Source: Panagrolaimus kolymaensis
Taxonomy: Eukaryota > Nematoda > Chromadorea > Rhabditida > Panagrolaimidae
Assembly (NCBI GenBank): GCA_028622995.1
Contig: JAJQJQ010000007.1
Coordinates: 6,758,001-6,822,000 of the forward strand
Length of the DNA: 64,000 bases
Reading direction: 5' to 3'
The translations under genes and the position numbers were made by a program. Numbering within the stretch: position 1 is the stretch's first letter; each line of letters starts with the position of its first letter. Positions 11,401-25,392 of the stretch are shown here, piece after piece. The notes below the pieces were generated by a model. The model ran no database searches, was not told the origin of the DNA, and saw nothing but the letters and a program-made list of their open reading frames with translations.

Positions 11401-14400
11401 AGAAAACTCCGGAATTTTACCGTAAAAAATTCTAAACATAATTTTTTTAAACATTGATAAAAATATAAACTTTATGAGACTCACGTTCTTTATAGAAACA
11501 TTGGTTTGGCTTATAAAAATTGGATTAAACATTTTTTTTAAATCCTTGGGTGTTTGATTAGCTGCTTTTTATTTTTAAATTGGAAAATTATTTTTTAGTT
11601 TAAAATTAAATAATTTTTCATTTTTTCTTCTTTGTTCAAATTTCTATTTTTGCGAGTGTTTTGTTTTATTGTTTAAATTCAAAATCATTGTCCTTTTATT
11701 TTAAGGAACACGCTGGATTTTTTAAATTTGAAACATGTTTGAACATGTTTTTTGTTGTTTTGCTTCTTTGCAAATATTAAAATACACCTGTTTTCTTTTT
11801 TCTTTGGCTATTGTTAGAATTTTTCCACATATTTTGGAATAATAAAAAACATTCTTTGATCATTCTCCTTTTGAAGGTTTCAGTTATTTTGCTTTGTTAC
11901 TAATTTTCTTGATTTTTTTTTGTTCCTTACCTGATGCTTCTATTTTTTATGAAGCACTCAACATACTTGCTTTTTTGGCAATCCATTCAGTCCATATCTT
12001 TATTTTTTTTAACATTCGGCAAAGTTTGTCAGAAATATTTTGCAACAAAAAATAAAAAGTAAATAAATAAAGAGGCGACCGTCTCGACCAACGCTTTTTA
12101 AAAGTAAATATCAACAACGCCTCAGGGAAGATTTTAAACATTTGCAAAAACTTTCATATGTAATTTATTTTAATATTTACATTTTGACCACTTTGATTTT
12201 ATTTATTTTTCAACCCCCGCTTTTCTTGCGAGTTTTAGTCTAATAAAAAGTTTTTTTCTAGTCTTTGAAAATGTTAAAAATAGAGTGATAGAAATGTGAC
12301 GTAAAGTAATAACTAAAATAAGAGATCTAATTAGTAAATGTTTTAGCGTTTTGAAATTGAATTTTTGAGTTCAAATTTTTATATTTTTATTTATTCTTTT
12401 GTTTTATTATTTTGTGGTGATTTTTTTAAATGTATTTTCCCTCAATTTTTTGTCGTTTCTAAACGTTTTCATTTTTTTTCTTCCTCAATGCTGATAAATT
12501 TTTAATAACTTTCTTTTCCATAAAGGCATTTTTTACATCTTCGTATGTTTAAATATAGTTACATCTTTTTATGTGATTTATTCATCACATTCGATGCTTT
12601 TAGAAATGATTAATTAATATTTAAAAACATTTTTTAACCTCCTCAAACGTTCACACGTAATTTTTAAAAATAATTTTACATTTTTAAGTTTCATAAAAAA
12701 GGCTTTAAAAATAAAAGAAGGAAACGGAAGAAGAAGAAAATAAAAAATGAGGATATAACTGACGCAAAATTGTGTTTTATCGTTTTGTTTTATGAAGTTG
12801 TTTTTATTAATAAACACACGAAAAAAATTTTTAAGCCGATTAGATTAATATTTAAAAAAGGGAAAAAACATTATAAAAACAATGTCTAATTTTATTTTCT
12901 TCCTTAAAAGATTTCCTTTTTTTTTTTGAAAGAAAAGCTAAAAACAAAAATAATTTTGTATTATGAATTTATATATTGGAAGCGGATTTGAATAAAAAAA
13001 AAAAGCAAAGATTAATGATTTCACCTTGAAAAATAATATGATGACGTGAAGTTGTTATTTCTTGTTAGAAGCCGATATAAAGCTTTTGTCAAAATTAAAA
13101 AATCTTACTAAATATTTCTCCGAGCCAAAAATTTGTCAATCATATCTAAAATTACAAAAATAAACTATTACTATGGCAGAGGCCTTTAATGCAACTTGTT
13201 TTAAAATAATTTTTATATAAATTTCTTTGGTATTCATTTGCTACAACTTTTTTGTTTAACCTTCTATTATTATTTACACGCACGTGACACGAGATATCTC
13301 TCCCAAAGGCATTAAACAAAACAAATATTTGAACTTTATGATGTATGGAATAAAGTTCATCGACGACGACTAACATGAAAATTATTTTATCTAAATAAAT
13401 TTTCTTTACAACAATAACAACTTTGCAAAAAGATAAATTTGTTTTGTTTTTGCATTGAATAATTATACTATTTTTAAAAAGAGTCATCCCACGTTTTATT
13501 TTTTTAAATAATTTTTGTCGATTAAAAAAACTTTGTTTTCAACTTTAAGCTTTGTTTCTTTCTTTTTTGTCATCTTTGTGTATTCAAACATCACATTGTT
13601 ATTATTGCTATTAACATAAAATATCTTTGCTGTTTTTCTCATTGTTCTTGCTTTTAGCCAATCGTAATAAGTCTTATTACTTGAGAAAGCAATCCCCAAG
13701 AAAATATATTTGTATCTATCAAAATACAATTTGATCTTTCTAAAACACGCAAATATATCAGTTTGTGATCGGTAGAAAAACTTACGAAAAGAATTTTTTA
13801 TCTATCAATCCATTCTTTTTTTTTTCGTTGCCGTCGATAGCTGTAATAAACAACCATTCAAGAAAATATTATCTTTAATATTCGCGATGGCTTTTAGTAA
13901 TTGTAAGCATTTCTGTCGATCCAAGCGTTCACTCTTGCTTTTTTTCTTCGTCATAATTTTCAACATTGATCGTTCGATTAAGAATTGTAATATTTTCTTG
14001 GCTTATTTGTTTTTTGTTGCTCAACTAAAAAGCCAGTGTAAAAAGCAATGGCGGCTCGAACTTTTGCCGTTACATAAAAAAACATAAAAATGAAACAATT
14101 TTTGATCGCAAAAATTTTAAAACTATTTTCTTACGTTCCACATTCAGGGATTAAAAATGCTTTATCAAAATATTTAGCCACTTTGTTTCGAGCTTTAAAG
14201 TATCCTGAATTTCTTATTTTTTACTGTTTTGTTCACTCCAAAAAAACCAAAAATTTTGATATTATTTTCTTTCGCATTTTTATCATCCCAAAAGATGATC
14301 ATCAACCACAACAAACAAAGCCTTACAAAAATCTATTATTTCTTTTGTGTTTCAAAAAAAATGCGTAATAATAATCTTTGAAAAAATAATTTTAAAAAAA

Positions 14401-17400
14401 AAGAAAACTCAAAAACATTTATTAATGTATCTTTATTAAATTTTTTTTGTGCGTGTTTATTGTTTACCATAATCATATTTTTGTCTATTTTAAAATTAAA
14501 AAATCCTTTATTTTTTCGCCTTCTCTTTTTTATTACTTTTATTATTACTTTTTTGTTGTTTTATCCAAGAAAAAAAATCTCGCGTTAATCCCACTTTTTT
14601 TGTGGATTCAAAGTTCTTTGACTTTTATTAATATATTTTTTTAATTACAACTTTTTAATCCTTCAAAAAAAGAAAGAAAGGTAACACTCAGATTTTTTTA
14701 GGATTTTTATTAATAATAAATTTCAATATTTGTTTCCATTTATAAATAATCTGTTATTCTTTTAGTTCGCCACCGCGAATTTTTTTTAATAAGGTTTCAT
14801 TTTTCTATTTTTATTAAGATTTTTTTTCTTGTTTCGAAAAGGTCAAGAAATTTGTTTGTTTGTTTCTCAAAAAAAACTTATTAAATTTTTTTGAAAGGCA
14901 AAAGTTAGAAGTATAAATATAAATATTGTTTTTTTTTCAAGGCACATGGAAAAGGAAAGAAAGGCAAGGTTCAGGATGTTGAAAGTTTAAATTTATTATT
15001 TTCTTGAGAATGTAAATTATATTAGTCTTAATCAGCTTTAAGCTTTTTTTAGTTATTTAAATTTAATAATGATTTCTATAAATTATTTAATTATTTTTTA
15101 TAAATACTTGTTTTTAAGGAAATAAAAAAAACAGCGGTTTTTGCTCGATAAACTTTTAAATTCTTAAATACATAGTGTTTCTATTAATTTATTTTTATGA
15201 AAATCTTTTCCCCAAGAATGATTGTTATAAAAACGACAGATGTAGCTTATTCCAAAGTACCAATCTTTTCATGGTTCAATTCAGTTGTGAAATATTTTTT
15301 TTTAAAATGTTATCCATCCACTTGAGTTTGCCCTTTCAAAAATAGTCTTTGCTTCTATTTATTTTTATTTTCTGGTAATAGTTTTCTCCCGATCCCTTTT
15401 CTTCTTCTTCCAGTAACATAATTATTATCCTTCCATTTTTTTCTTCATTAATCATACGTTTTTTATAAACACACACACACATACTTTCTAATAAAAAAAT
15501 GTTATTATTAAACTGACGTGTTTTTATTCCTTTTTTTGTTTAGTTTTTGGCTTTTTGACTTTATGCCATATAATATTTATTTAAGTTATTATATTTTGTG
15601 ATACATAATTGCTTCCTAAAATAGAAACTTATTCAAAAACAAAACAAAAAAAACTGACCCAAAGCCAACTTATTTATTTTTTTTCATTATGCGAATTCTC
15701 TGAATTCTAAAACTTCTCTTCATTTTTTTGGCTCCATCATCATCATGGAGGGCCATCCACAAAATTGACAACGCCAAATAAAAAACTAACTTGACTTATA
15801 GCCTCATTTTTTTTTATTTTTAGGAATGAATAATTTAATAACGAAAAAAAGAATTTTTTGGCAAGCACGGGTTATTTATTTTATGTAAAAATAATGTAAA
15901 GTTAAATGATGCAAATCGGCGGCGGTGTTGTTTTAAAAATAAACCAAAAATAAAAATATTTGTAGGCCCATTTTTTGGCACGAGATTGAGTGAAATGAAA
16001 ATAATAAACTTTTGAGATAAAAGCCAAAACAGATGTATCAAAAATAAAATATGTTACAGGTGATTTGAAAGATTTTTGACTGTCACAGCAAAGATCAAGT
16101 AAAAGTTTTATGTGTGATTATTTGATTTCAAATAAATACTATTTGATAGAACACAAAATTTTAGCGATTTTTTGGCTTTTAACATGGTCCAATTTCTCCT
16201 TTAAAGCGTTTATCTCATCTTTCAAAAATAAAAAATAGCTAATAAAAATTCATTAATTTTTATGTTTTTGTTTCAGAAACAAATATAAATTTTAAAAATG
16301 AAGCTCATAAAACAAATCTCTAGATTTCTTTTTTTAAACTTTATTCGTATCAATATCTTTCAGTAAAAAGTTTCTTTCTATGACATCGAAATACTTTAGA
16401 TATCGGTAATTATTTAATCTTTATTTAAAAGTTTATATAATTACCATCTTTCACGCAGCTCAGCTTCGACCTTTGTACAGCATAACAATTATTTTAAAAA
16501 AAACAGGTGGTAATTATATTCAATCATTGAACCATACTCTTTTTATATTTCTTTCTTTGTATAAACTTTTAAACGCAACACACACGAAAAAAGCGTCACA
16601 AAGAGAGGAAAAGGGTTAGTTTTAAAAAAATAAAAAAATTATCAAACATTTTTGCAATTCCCATTGGACTTTAGAAGAAGAATCTCAATATTTGCATTTG
16701 AACTTAAACCTCGAAATCGTTTTTTTTCTTTATTTTTTTAGTTTTTCAATTTAAAACAAAAAAAAAATAGAAAAAAATACGGAGGCAAATATTTATTTAC
16801 TTCGTTCAAAAAATAAAATCTTTTTTATGCCTTTGATTTTTTTTGTAACTTTTTCGTGCCCCAGCTAAACCAAAAAAAATGTTTTGAAACATTTTTGTTT
16901 TTTTCTTTACTTAAAAAAGGGGCTTAAAAAATAAGTAAAAACTCAAGTTTTTTTTTCTGCTTCCATTGTTTTTCTTTGAAGTTTAAGTTTTTTTGAACAA
17001 TTTTAGCAGCTTTTTTTCTTCTTTGTTTTTGTTATTAAAATATTTATTAATTCCGGGCACTTCTCTTCGTCTCTCGTCTGCTTTTTTTTAAACTTTTATC
17101 CTTGAAAAAAATATGAGTTATTTTTGGAGCTTTCCAGACAGCGACGATGTTGTCTAAGTTTTTATAATTAAAAAATCTTTTTTCTTGATTGTTTTATTTT
17201 GTTTTTTCGCCACCTCAAAAAATAAATAAATAAGAAAAACACTTTTAATAATTGAAAATTGAAAAAAACAGGAAAAGTTATTTTTAAAATGTGATTAACT
17301 TTTATTATTTTTTATGACTACACATGGAACCAACAACCTCTCATATAAATATAATCTGATATTTATTTATATTTTATTAGTTTTATTGGTCTTTTTTAAA

Positions 17401-17679
17401 TAAAAGAAATATTAAAATGAAAACGAAAATGTATTTATTTTGTGTTTCTTTTTTATTATTAAAAAAATGAAAGTATAAATAATTTTGTCCTTTTTTAATT
17501 AAAAAAGGATTTATATATATTTTATAAAGTCACAATTCAGAATGTTTGCGTGGGGCAAGAAATAGTCTAATTTTTTTTGTTTTGGTACTAACTTTTATTC
17601 ATTTTTTTCGTGGTGAAATTTGAGGTTTTTCTTTAATATTTTCCTTGTTTTTCAACAAGAAAGTTAATCCAAAATTTAA
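8415..17679. other. Long AT-rich interval without a supported gene
   Basis: About 9.3 kb is dominated by A/T homopolymers and short tandem T-rich tracts. Open frames reach at most about 115 codons and have phenylalanine-, lysine- and leucine-rich composition expected from AT-rich noncoding DNA. No splice-consistent exon series, tRNA or family motif was found on either strand. A short AC run lies at about 15470. Confidence 0.6.
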
Positions 17680-17892
17680 TTGTTTTCACTTGTCCGCTCA
17701 GCAAGTGCAGCTCCCTTAGATCACAACCGAAGTTGTAATCAGCGATCATCAACGTCAAATCATCCAAAAAAGGATAATTTAACGAGCTTCACGCTCCAGG
17801 AACCACACTATGGCTCGATCATCGCGGAATCTGCTGATCACAGATTTAAAAAAAGCGATGTGAAAACTACTACTACAGAAAAGATCCTGTGA
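17680..17892 (+). other. Exon-like island, gene not recognised
   Basis: This stretch has clearly higher GC and more varied codons than the surrounding DNA. It is open on the plus strand to TGA at 17890-17892, with serine-, histidine- and threonine-rich sequence (e.g. SAAPLDHNRSCNQRSSTSNH). A CTCAG acceptor-like site lies at 17697-17701. Nearby, at about 17960-18050, is a second less AT-rich patch with a CT-rich run and a CATTTCAG acceptor. The antisense strand is also nearly open, with one stop, so strand and coding status are uncertain. It could be a 5' exon of a gene whose other exons I cannot see, or a transposon relic. Confidence 0.2.
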
Positions 17893-20800
17893 AGTATGAT
17901 TTCAAAGATATAAACTTTTTTCAAAACTTTTACTCATAAATATAAAAATAAAATAAATGAGGCAGGCTTGGTCGAGAGACATCAAAAGTTGTGCTCTCTC
18001 TCTCTCCTCTCTCTTTCTTGGCGCATTTCAGGAACAAGGTCGCAAGTCTCTTAATTTATTTTTGTTTTGATAAATGCGTAATGAAATTTTTTTCTTTCGA
18101 CTTTCATCAAACAAAACAATTAATTTTGTGAACTTTTTACTTTCTTATAAAAAATATGATAATGAAATTTAAATAATTTAATAATTTATTTAAGTGTCTT
18201 TAAGCTTTAAACTTTTATTATTACTAAACTTTAAGCGGATATTAGTCATATTAGTCACTCAACTCATTCATTAAAAAAGTCACATTTTTTAACTTTTTAG
18301 AGTTTGAGTAAAAAAGAAAAATATATAAAAATAATTTTAGAGGGTGACTTATTTTTATTCCTTTTTTTACCTTTGAATTTTCATTAGACAATTCCCACAT
18401 GTATTCGTAATTCTTTCCGATCAACTTTGGTTTAACAAAACAAAACAAAAAAAACTTTGACGTATTTCTTTTCAATCTTTTTTTTTCTCGTTGTTTCATA
18501 TTTATGAATCCATTCGCTAAGTTTCATATTCCTTTTTTTGTGCAAAAACAAAATATTTAAAAAAAAACACGAACGTTGTCAATCATTTTTTTCTTTCTCG
18601 ATATTTTGAGTCAAATTCTGATGTTCGTGAATCAAAGTTTGATGCAAAAAAAAGTTATTAAATTTTTGTTTTGTTTCCAAAAACTCGAAAACTTTTAACC
18701 CCAAAATTGCTCTTCAAAAATGTTTCTTTTTTGCAAAAAAACATTACAATTTTATTTCGCGGATCAAAAAACTTATTACTTTTTTTTTCTGCATTTTCAT
18801 TTTATTCTGAAAAAGCAAAAATGCAAACTTTTGAACCTTTAACAACATTGTTTTTTCCTGGAAAAAGTTTAAGGCCTCAAAATAAAAAATATGGGAAACC
18901 ATTTTTTTTTGAGAAGTATAAAAAAGAAAAGCTTTTTATCATTATTAAATTTTTTTGGTGCGCTCTAAGTCACTTATATTATAAAATTGTTTTGTTTTTA
19001 GTTTAGTCCCAAAACAGTTTACTGGCATTATTGGATGTTTGTAGCTCTTATTTAGGTGCACAGTGACCTTTGATATAAAAAACTTTTATGGAAACAATTA
19101 CATTTTTATCCTTGGTGATGGCATTTTTTTAGCATCGAATTATTTTTTAATTTAGAAAAAATAATAATATTATAAACTTATAAATAATTTGAGTTATTTC
19201 CTGGAGGTCATTTATCACTTTTTTCGATGCATTGCATTGTGGAATATATGGTAGAGGAAAGATAAATGGAGGCTATTTTTTATAAACTTTAAAAAAAAAT
19301 TAAATTTTCCTTCGTCAAGTTATCTCGCAGCTAAAATACATAAAATTACTGTTGTGACCTCTCAAAAAAAGCATCATGATATGTAATTTTCTTTTCCATT
19401 CTTTGATTACTTTTTTCGTAGCTTATATTTATATTTTTTTATTTGCAAAATTATTTGGTTTCGTCATGAAAAGTGCAGTTTTATATTAAAATCTTTAAGA
19501 AAAGAAACCTATACTTAAAAATAAACTCACAAATTACTAGGTTCTCAAAAATTTGAGATAATAAAAAAATACTTACTTATTTAAAAATAACTTACTATTT
19601 TATTTAAGAAAAATGGTAGCTCGCTTTTAAATCTTTCTTTTTTGTTATTTATTGCTTCCAATTTTTTTTATTTAAAAGGCAGCAGACAAGAAGTTTCTTA
19701 AAAAAAGAGAAGTATTATTTTTTTAGTTGTTGAAAGAAATGGATTGCTTTTCAATTTAACCCCCTCAAAGCCTTCAGCTTTTCAGCTTTCAACAGTGAGG
19801 TCCCAAAAAATTGAGAGGGTGGATAAAAAAACTAACTAACGAAAAAAGAAATTCTTTCAATCTTTTTTTCTTCACTTTTTTCATGCTTCCATAAAAATAA
19901 AATAAAAAACCAAAGCTAAAAAAGGAGATTTGAGCAAGTGGCAAACAAGCAAGTGAGTGAAAGGGAGTGAGTAAGTTAAAAAAGAAGTTTGGTTTCAGTT
20001 ACAAGCTTCTTTTTGGTGCTTGTTGCTGAAAGCTCAATTGCAAATTTGAATTCTCTCATCGTGGCTTTTTTTATTTTATTTTATTTGAAGCCCTCTCATT
20101 TTTTGAGACTTGTTTTTTTGGAAAAAAAGATAAATAACGGATATCGTCACTTTTTTATAACCTCATTCACTACCAAAAAAAGGAATCCAGCGTTTGCTTT
20201 TATTTTTGAGATGGAATATTTAAAAAAAAAATTGAAGGTTTGCCCCAATGAATCTCCGTGACTATTGATACTTTACTACTGCTTTAGCAAATAGCAGGTT
20301 TCCGTTACATTCGTGCTATTTCGAAAATTGAGATTTGATTATTTACTCTTTTGTTTTTCTAGTTTAGTTCAAATTATTTTTGACTCTTTATTTTTCCTTC
20401 GAGTTACTTTTAATAGAGTTAATAAAAACTAATAAAAATCTTTGCTTTTTTTTGCCTTTTTATAGAAGAAAATTGGCAGAATTAAAATTTTATTCAATAA
20501 TCTTTTTCATGATATTTTTAAAGAAACAAGGAAGTGTTCAAACTTTTAAAATTTCATGTTTTCAACAAAAAAAGAAGTATTAGAAGGGAATGAAAAAACG
20601 CAGAAGTGAAAGCAGTGGTTTAATCGGGTTTCTGCAGCAAGTATTTAAAAAAACTATTATTACATACATACGTCAAATTGAAGTTTGATTTTTTTTTATT
20701 GGAGGAACTACAAATTATCGAGAAAAATTTTTAAATGAAAATTAGCAGGGCTGGAATTTGCATTTTATATTTGCAATAGGTAGATTTGTGAGAAGAAAAA

Positions 20801-23800
20801 AGCTCAAGAAAAAAAAGGTTAGAAATTGTTCTCTCAAGATAACAAACTTAAAATTAATAATTAGGGTTCTGCACATCTAAACTTGCTAACAGTAAATATG
20901 TCTTAATTTTATTTTTGAAAAAATAAATATTGAGAAGATTGTATCGTAATTATTTGTACCTTGTTTTCCAAAAGTGTATAGTTTTCTTACATAAAGCGTT
21001 CCCACGCAAAAATAAAAATGCTCTTGAACTTCAAATTGCAAGACTCTTTATGAATTTTCAAGAAGTTGTATACATTTCTTTTTTATGATTTGGAAATCAT
21101 AAATTATAATTTATACCTACTTCATATGTTGGATATGTAATTACATATTTATAAAAAAAGCGTTGGCTAATAATACAAGCATTTGCGCGTCGTCGACAGC
21201 TTTAATCACTGCTTTCTGGCATGAAAATTTAAAAAATCTTACTCCATTTCATTCAGAGCAGATAAAATAAAAATTTCTGCAAAAAAAAAAATTACTTACA
21301 GCTGCTACATCAATTTCAAATTTTCATATATGTACGTTGTTGTCTTTCTTTTTAACCTTTTTGTTTCTTTTCTTCTGACGTATATATCTTTTTTCGTTAA
21401 TGCCACCCTACTTCTTCTTCTAATTCCTTCCTGACTCCATATATAAAAAAAATATACGTTTATTTTTCTTTCTTCCTTCCATCCACCCTCAAATCTCAAA
21501 TGACATTTAATGACAACTTAATAGAGCTGCTTGGCTGATATTTACCCTTTTTAAGAGACTCCATCAAATTCCATTTATTTTTTCTTTAAACCTTTGTTTT
21601 TTAATATTACCAACTAAAAAATAAAATAGCCCAGTCACGTTCAAATTTTTTTACTGATTTTTAAAGCATTAATTTTTGTAGACTCCTTTTTTCTCTTTTT
21701 TAAAGCTAATTAAGTTAGACAATGTTTTTAGCTGAAACCATTAAAGCCAATAAAAATTGTTTAATTGACATGCCTTTTTTCGTAACGTAAATGCTTAAAT
21801 ATTTGTATTTGAATTTGACTAAAAAAACATTTCGTTTAAACTTTAAAGGCAATTTACGTGTCAGAAATTTAAATTTTTCATTGGCAAATTTGGGCTTTTT
21901 TCTAGACCAATGATTTTTGGTGTTTTTCCAAATTATATATTTTTTTTTCGTGGTTGGTTGGTTTGTCTGTTGTCTGCTGCACTTTTATGAAATGTTGCCG
22001 CCAAAATAAAAAAAATATTAGGCATCTCAAATTTCTGATTGACAGAGAGAGGTACAACAAAGTTTTTGAAGAAATAAATTATTTAAGGTTTTGGTTGGTT
22101 GGTCGGTCGGCGGATGAAAAAATAATAATAATGAAAAAGAAGGGTTGATTGACGTTGGTGTTTCTTTTTTTTACACACCTCCAAAATAAACATGGAGCTA
22201 AAAAGGTTTTTTAAAGTTAGATATTTCGAGTTCTTCTACCAAGTAATTAAAAAATATAGGAGGCCCAATCACTCTAAAGCCAACGTTTTCTAGCCCCATG
22301 GTTTACTATTTTTTACACCCACGAAGCCCGCGATTTTCTTAAATCTTTTATTTCCTGTTTTTTTTTATTATTACTCATAATTAATTGTTTACAAATACAT
22401 ATATCCTATTAACTCTAAAAAAAACCCTTCCTTCCTTATTCAAATTATATTTACAACAAACAAAAATTTATAATTCTTACATACTTTAATCGGAAGCATT
22501 TCTCATAAGTTTTCTTTTACTTTGTTTTCAAACGTCCGTTTTTTTAATTGTTAGGTTAAAAACATTTTTTTTTGAAATAAAAACAAAACAACAACAGATG
22601 TTTTGGATTACCATTATTTTGGAGTAATTAAGTTACAACAATAATAAATTGTTGAGAAAAAATAAAGATTTATTTGAATATATAAAAGTGCACACAATAC
22701 TTTTTTTTGCTTCAAAAAAAAGTTTCCCATAATCTCATGTTTCTAAAAATTTCTTTTTTTAAAAGTTTTTTTTAAATTGTTTTTTTCCTTCTTCCCTCTG
22801 AAAAAAAACATTATCCTTGGCTCGAGAAGCTTTGATTTCGCATCACTTTTTTGGAGACCTGTCACATGCAACTTTTATTTTATAATTTTTTTAAACGGCG
22901 GCGCATTGTTTCAATTTCACATGTTTTTTTTTGTTGCAAGAAATTAAACAGGAATTTATTTGTTGTTGTTGCTATTTGCAAAAGACCACTTCCTTCATAA
23001 ACGTGAATTAAATGTTTCTTGCTCGTTTTTTGTATCAAAAAAATGTGTGTATTTTTGTTTCAAATCTTTTCTTTTTCTTCGCTTTTTTTGGATTTTTCCA
23101 AAAAAGGAAAAGGACTATTCTTTAATTTTGATATTTGCTGTTTTTTATATCTGCCTTCAAAGATAGTCTAAAAATATGGGGGAGATTATTATTTTCCTGA
23201 GTCAATCCAACTTCCTGTGCGTTAGAGTCAAAGGTTAAAAATAAAGGACTTCCAAAGAGATTTGTTCATAATAGTTTTTTTTGATAATTTATTTCCAGAA
23301 ATCTTATAAAGAATGACTAAAAATCAAAAACTACATATTATTTATTTTCCTGGTATGAAACCTTGTAATAATTTTTTTGAGCCTTAACTCTATTTGTATT
23401 TATGCGATTACAGTATTTTTTATTTTAGTTTTTTTTCGTGTTTATTTCCAAAAACTTTTTTTAGAAACATTTTTGTTTACTTATTGCTAGGCCTTGCTTG
23501 TTTTTCTTATAATTAGGAGGCGTCCAGGTGAAAAGTCCAAAAATAGTTTGAAAAATCGCATTTTTTAAGGGTTCCAAGATATCAAAAAACTTCATTTATT
23601 TATTTATCATCTGTCATTTTTGTTTACTTTCATTAACTTGATCATCAAAAAAAAATAAACATAAATAAGGCTTTTTGAAACATTAAAAATTCCATTTTTT
23701 GAATTTATAACTTTTTAAAGTTTTGATATATTTGTTTTCACTTTTGCGTGTTTCCCCGTTTTTTGTTGGCTTTCAAAAATGAGTTTTTTTTTAAATGTTT

Positions 23801-24750
23801 TTTAATTTTACCATAAAAGCAATATAAAATTTTGGATCTTAAAACAAAAGTCAAATTTATCGTAGCGAATGAGAGAATTCGAACTACAAAACTTATGAAA
23901 CCAATTATCCTAAATTTATGATATTATTAACTTTTTAAAGTGCATTTTTGGAAGTAACATTTTTGACACAAATTTTTGTATTTAACTTAATTTTTAATTT
24001 TTAACTAAGTTATTTTCTTTCTTTTAGCCCAAATCAACCAAATTAACTTTCTTTATTTTTTTACAAAATTTATATAGGAAATTTAATTTAAAAATCAAAT
24101 TTTTCGGTATTTACAAAAAAAGTGACACTTTTAAATATATATTTATTTATTTTTGCTTTCGGTTAAATAAATATATACTTACATATTTCTGCAGGGAAAT
24201 AAATATAAATTTTTTTTCTATGTCCTCCTAATAAAAAAAATAAATGAATGAATAATTTACTAAAGTAAATACATAACCTTCTCACCATATTTTTATTTAT
24301 GAATTAATTCATCATCCATCAAAGTGATGAGTGAGAAGGAACTTAAATTCAGTGCCATCCATCCCCGTCCGCGTCGTTGTTGCTTAGTTTATTTCATTCA
24401 CGCCGTTTGCAAATTTTTTTTTCTCGATGGAAACAAATAAATTCATTCATGCATCGTTTTGAATAAGCAAGTGGAAGCTTTTTAAAGATATCTATTTTTT
24501 TCACAGTGTTTTTTTTCTCTTTGCGCATCAATAATTTTATTTTTAATTAATTAAATAATATTTTGCTTGCTTGCTACTATTTCCGGTTGATGCTCATTCT
24601 TTTTTATTTTTCTCGCAAATAAAATGAAAAAGTTATTTTTGTTTTTTATTTTTTGTTAAAATAATTTTTATGATCCAAGTTCGAGAAATAAAAAAAATTT
24701 AGATTTCATGTCATTAGGTATTTAAGAATTAGGTATGCCAAAAATTATGA
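17893..24750. other. Long AT-rich interval without a supported gene
   Basis: It has the same homopolymer-rich texture as the interval to the left, apart from the CT-rich run at about 17990-18017. Open frames are short with low-complexity composition. No RNA gene, terminal inverted repeats or exon chain could be supported. Confidence 0.55.
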
Positions 24751-24897
24751 CTAGTCCGCCGTGTCATCAGAATAACAAGAGGAAGCTTCTTTTTCATCTT
24801 CTGAATTCTTGAAAACAACATTTCTTTTGTAAATTGAGGTAATAAAGTATTCCTTTCCATTCACGAAGTAAAGTGTCTTAGCGGCATAGTGTTCATT
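24751..24897 (-). CDS. Candidate terminal exon of an unrecognised protein (partial)
   Basis: The minus strand is open for 49 codons ending in TAG at 24753-24751. Its balanced composition is unlike the surrounding noise: HYAAKTLYFVNGKEYFITSI, then a charged tail ending in SSCYSDDTAD. The frame is open a little further, to about 24914. Upstream on the same strand, another exon-like piece ends at about 24920 (EDFVIAYVVVK) after a good TTCAG acceptor, and a third lies at about 24970-25060 (QKTTDDSCSLKRLHQKTQIF), but I could not join them through standard splice sites. This may be the end of a real gene or a decayed mobile-element protein. I do not recognise the family. Confidence 0.35.
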   Translation of the reverse strand, partial: NEHYAAKTLYFVNGKEYFITSIYKRNVVFKNSEDEKEASSCYSDDTAD

Positions 24898-25305
24898 GAT
24901 AAAAAAATTTTTAGTTACTTAACTACGACATACGCGATTACAAAATCTTCTGAATTAATAAAGCTAATCTTTTGTTTTATTTGTGCCAGAAAAAAAGTCA
25001 AATATCTGAGTTTTCTGATGTAGTCTTTTCAGAGAGCAGCTGTCGTCTGTCGTCTTTTGGATATAATAAATAAAAGATAAATAGATTAGGAAAAAAAATA
25101 AAATATTCATTGATAAAAAATTCTATCTTTTGTTCCATTTATTTAAAAAAAAATTAGTCATTTTTCAACAAGCAAAAAATAATGTGCCTCGCAGCGCAGC
25201 GCGCCTACGATAGCTATTTCTTAAATTTTAATTCAGAATTAAAATTCATGAGTTTTTAGTTAACAAACTTTAACAAATTTTCTATAGCTTTTTTTTATTA
25301 ATTAG

Positions 25306-25392
25306 GGCGGTAAATTTTGCAATTGTCACATTTCTGAGCAAAGTTGGTAAGTTTGATGTTCAAAGATCCTCGAATTCAAAAATTTTACCGCC
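25306..25392. repeat. Short inverted-repeat element (87 bp)
   Basis: GGCGGTAAATTTT at the left end pairs with AAAATTTTACCGCC at the right end, with one gap. No convincing target duplication flanks it. It may be a tiny MITE remnant or a chance hairpin. Confidence 0.3.

Noticed and set aside
11947..12147. Minus-strand frame ending IWTEWIAKKASMLSAS
   Set aside because: Short, with no family match or convincing splice sites; likely chance.
20612..20640. GGTTTAATCGGGTTTCTGCA considered as a spliced-leader RNA gene
   Set aside because: Only the first eight bases fit SL1; no donor or Sm site in the expected place.
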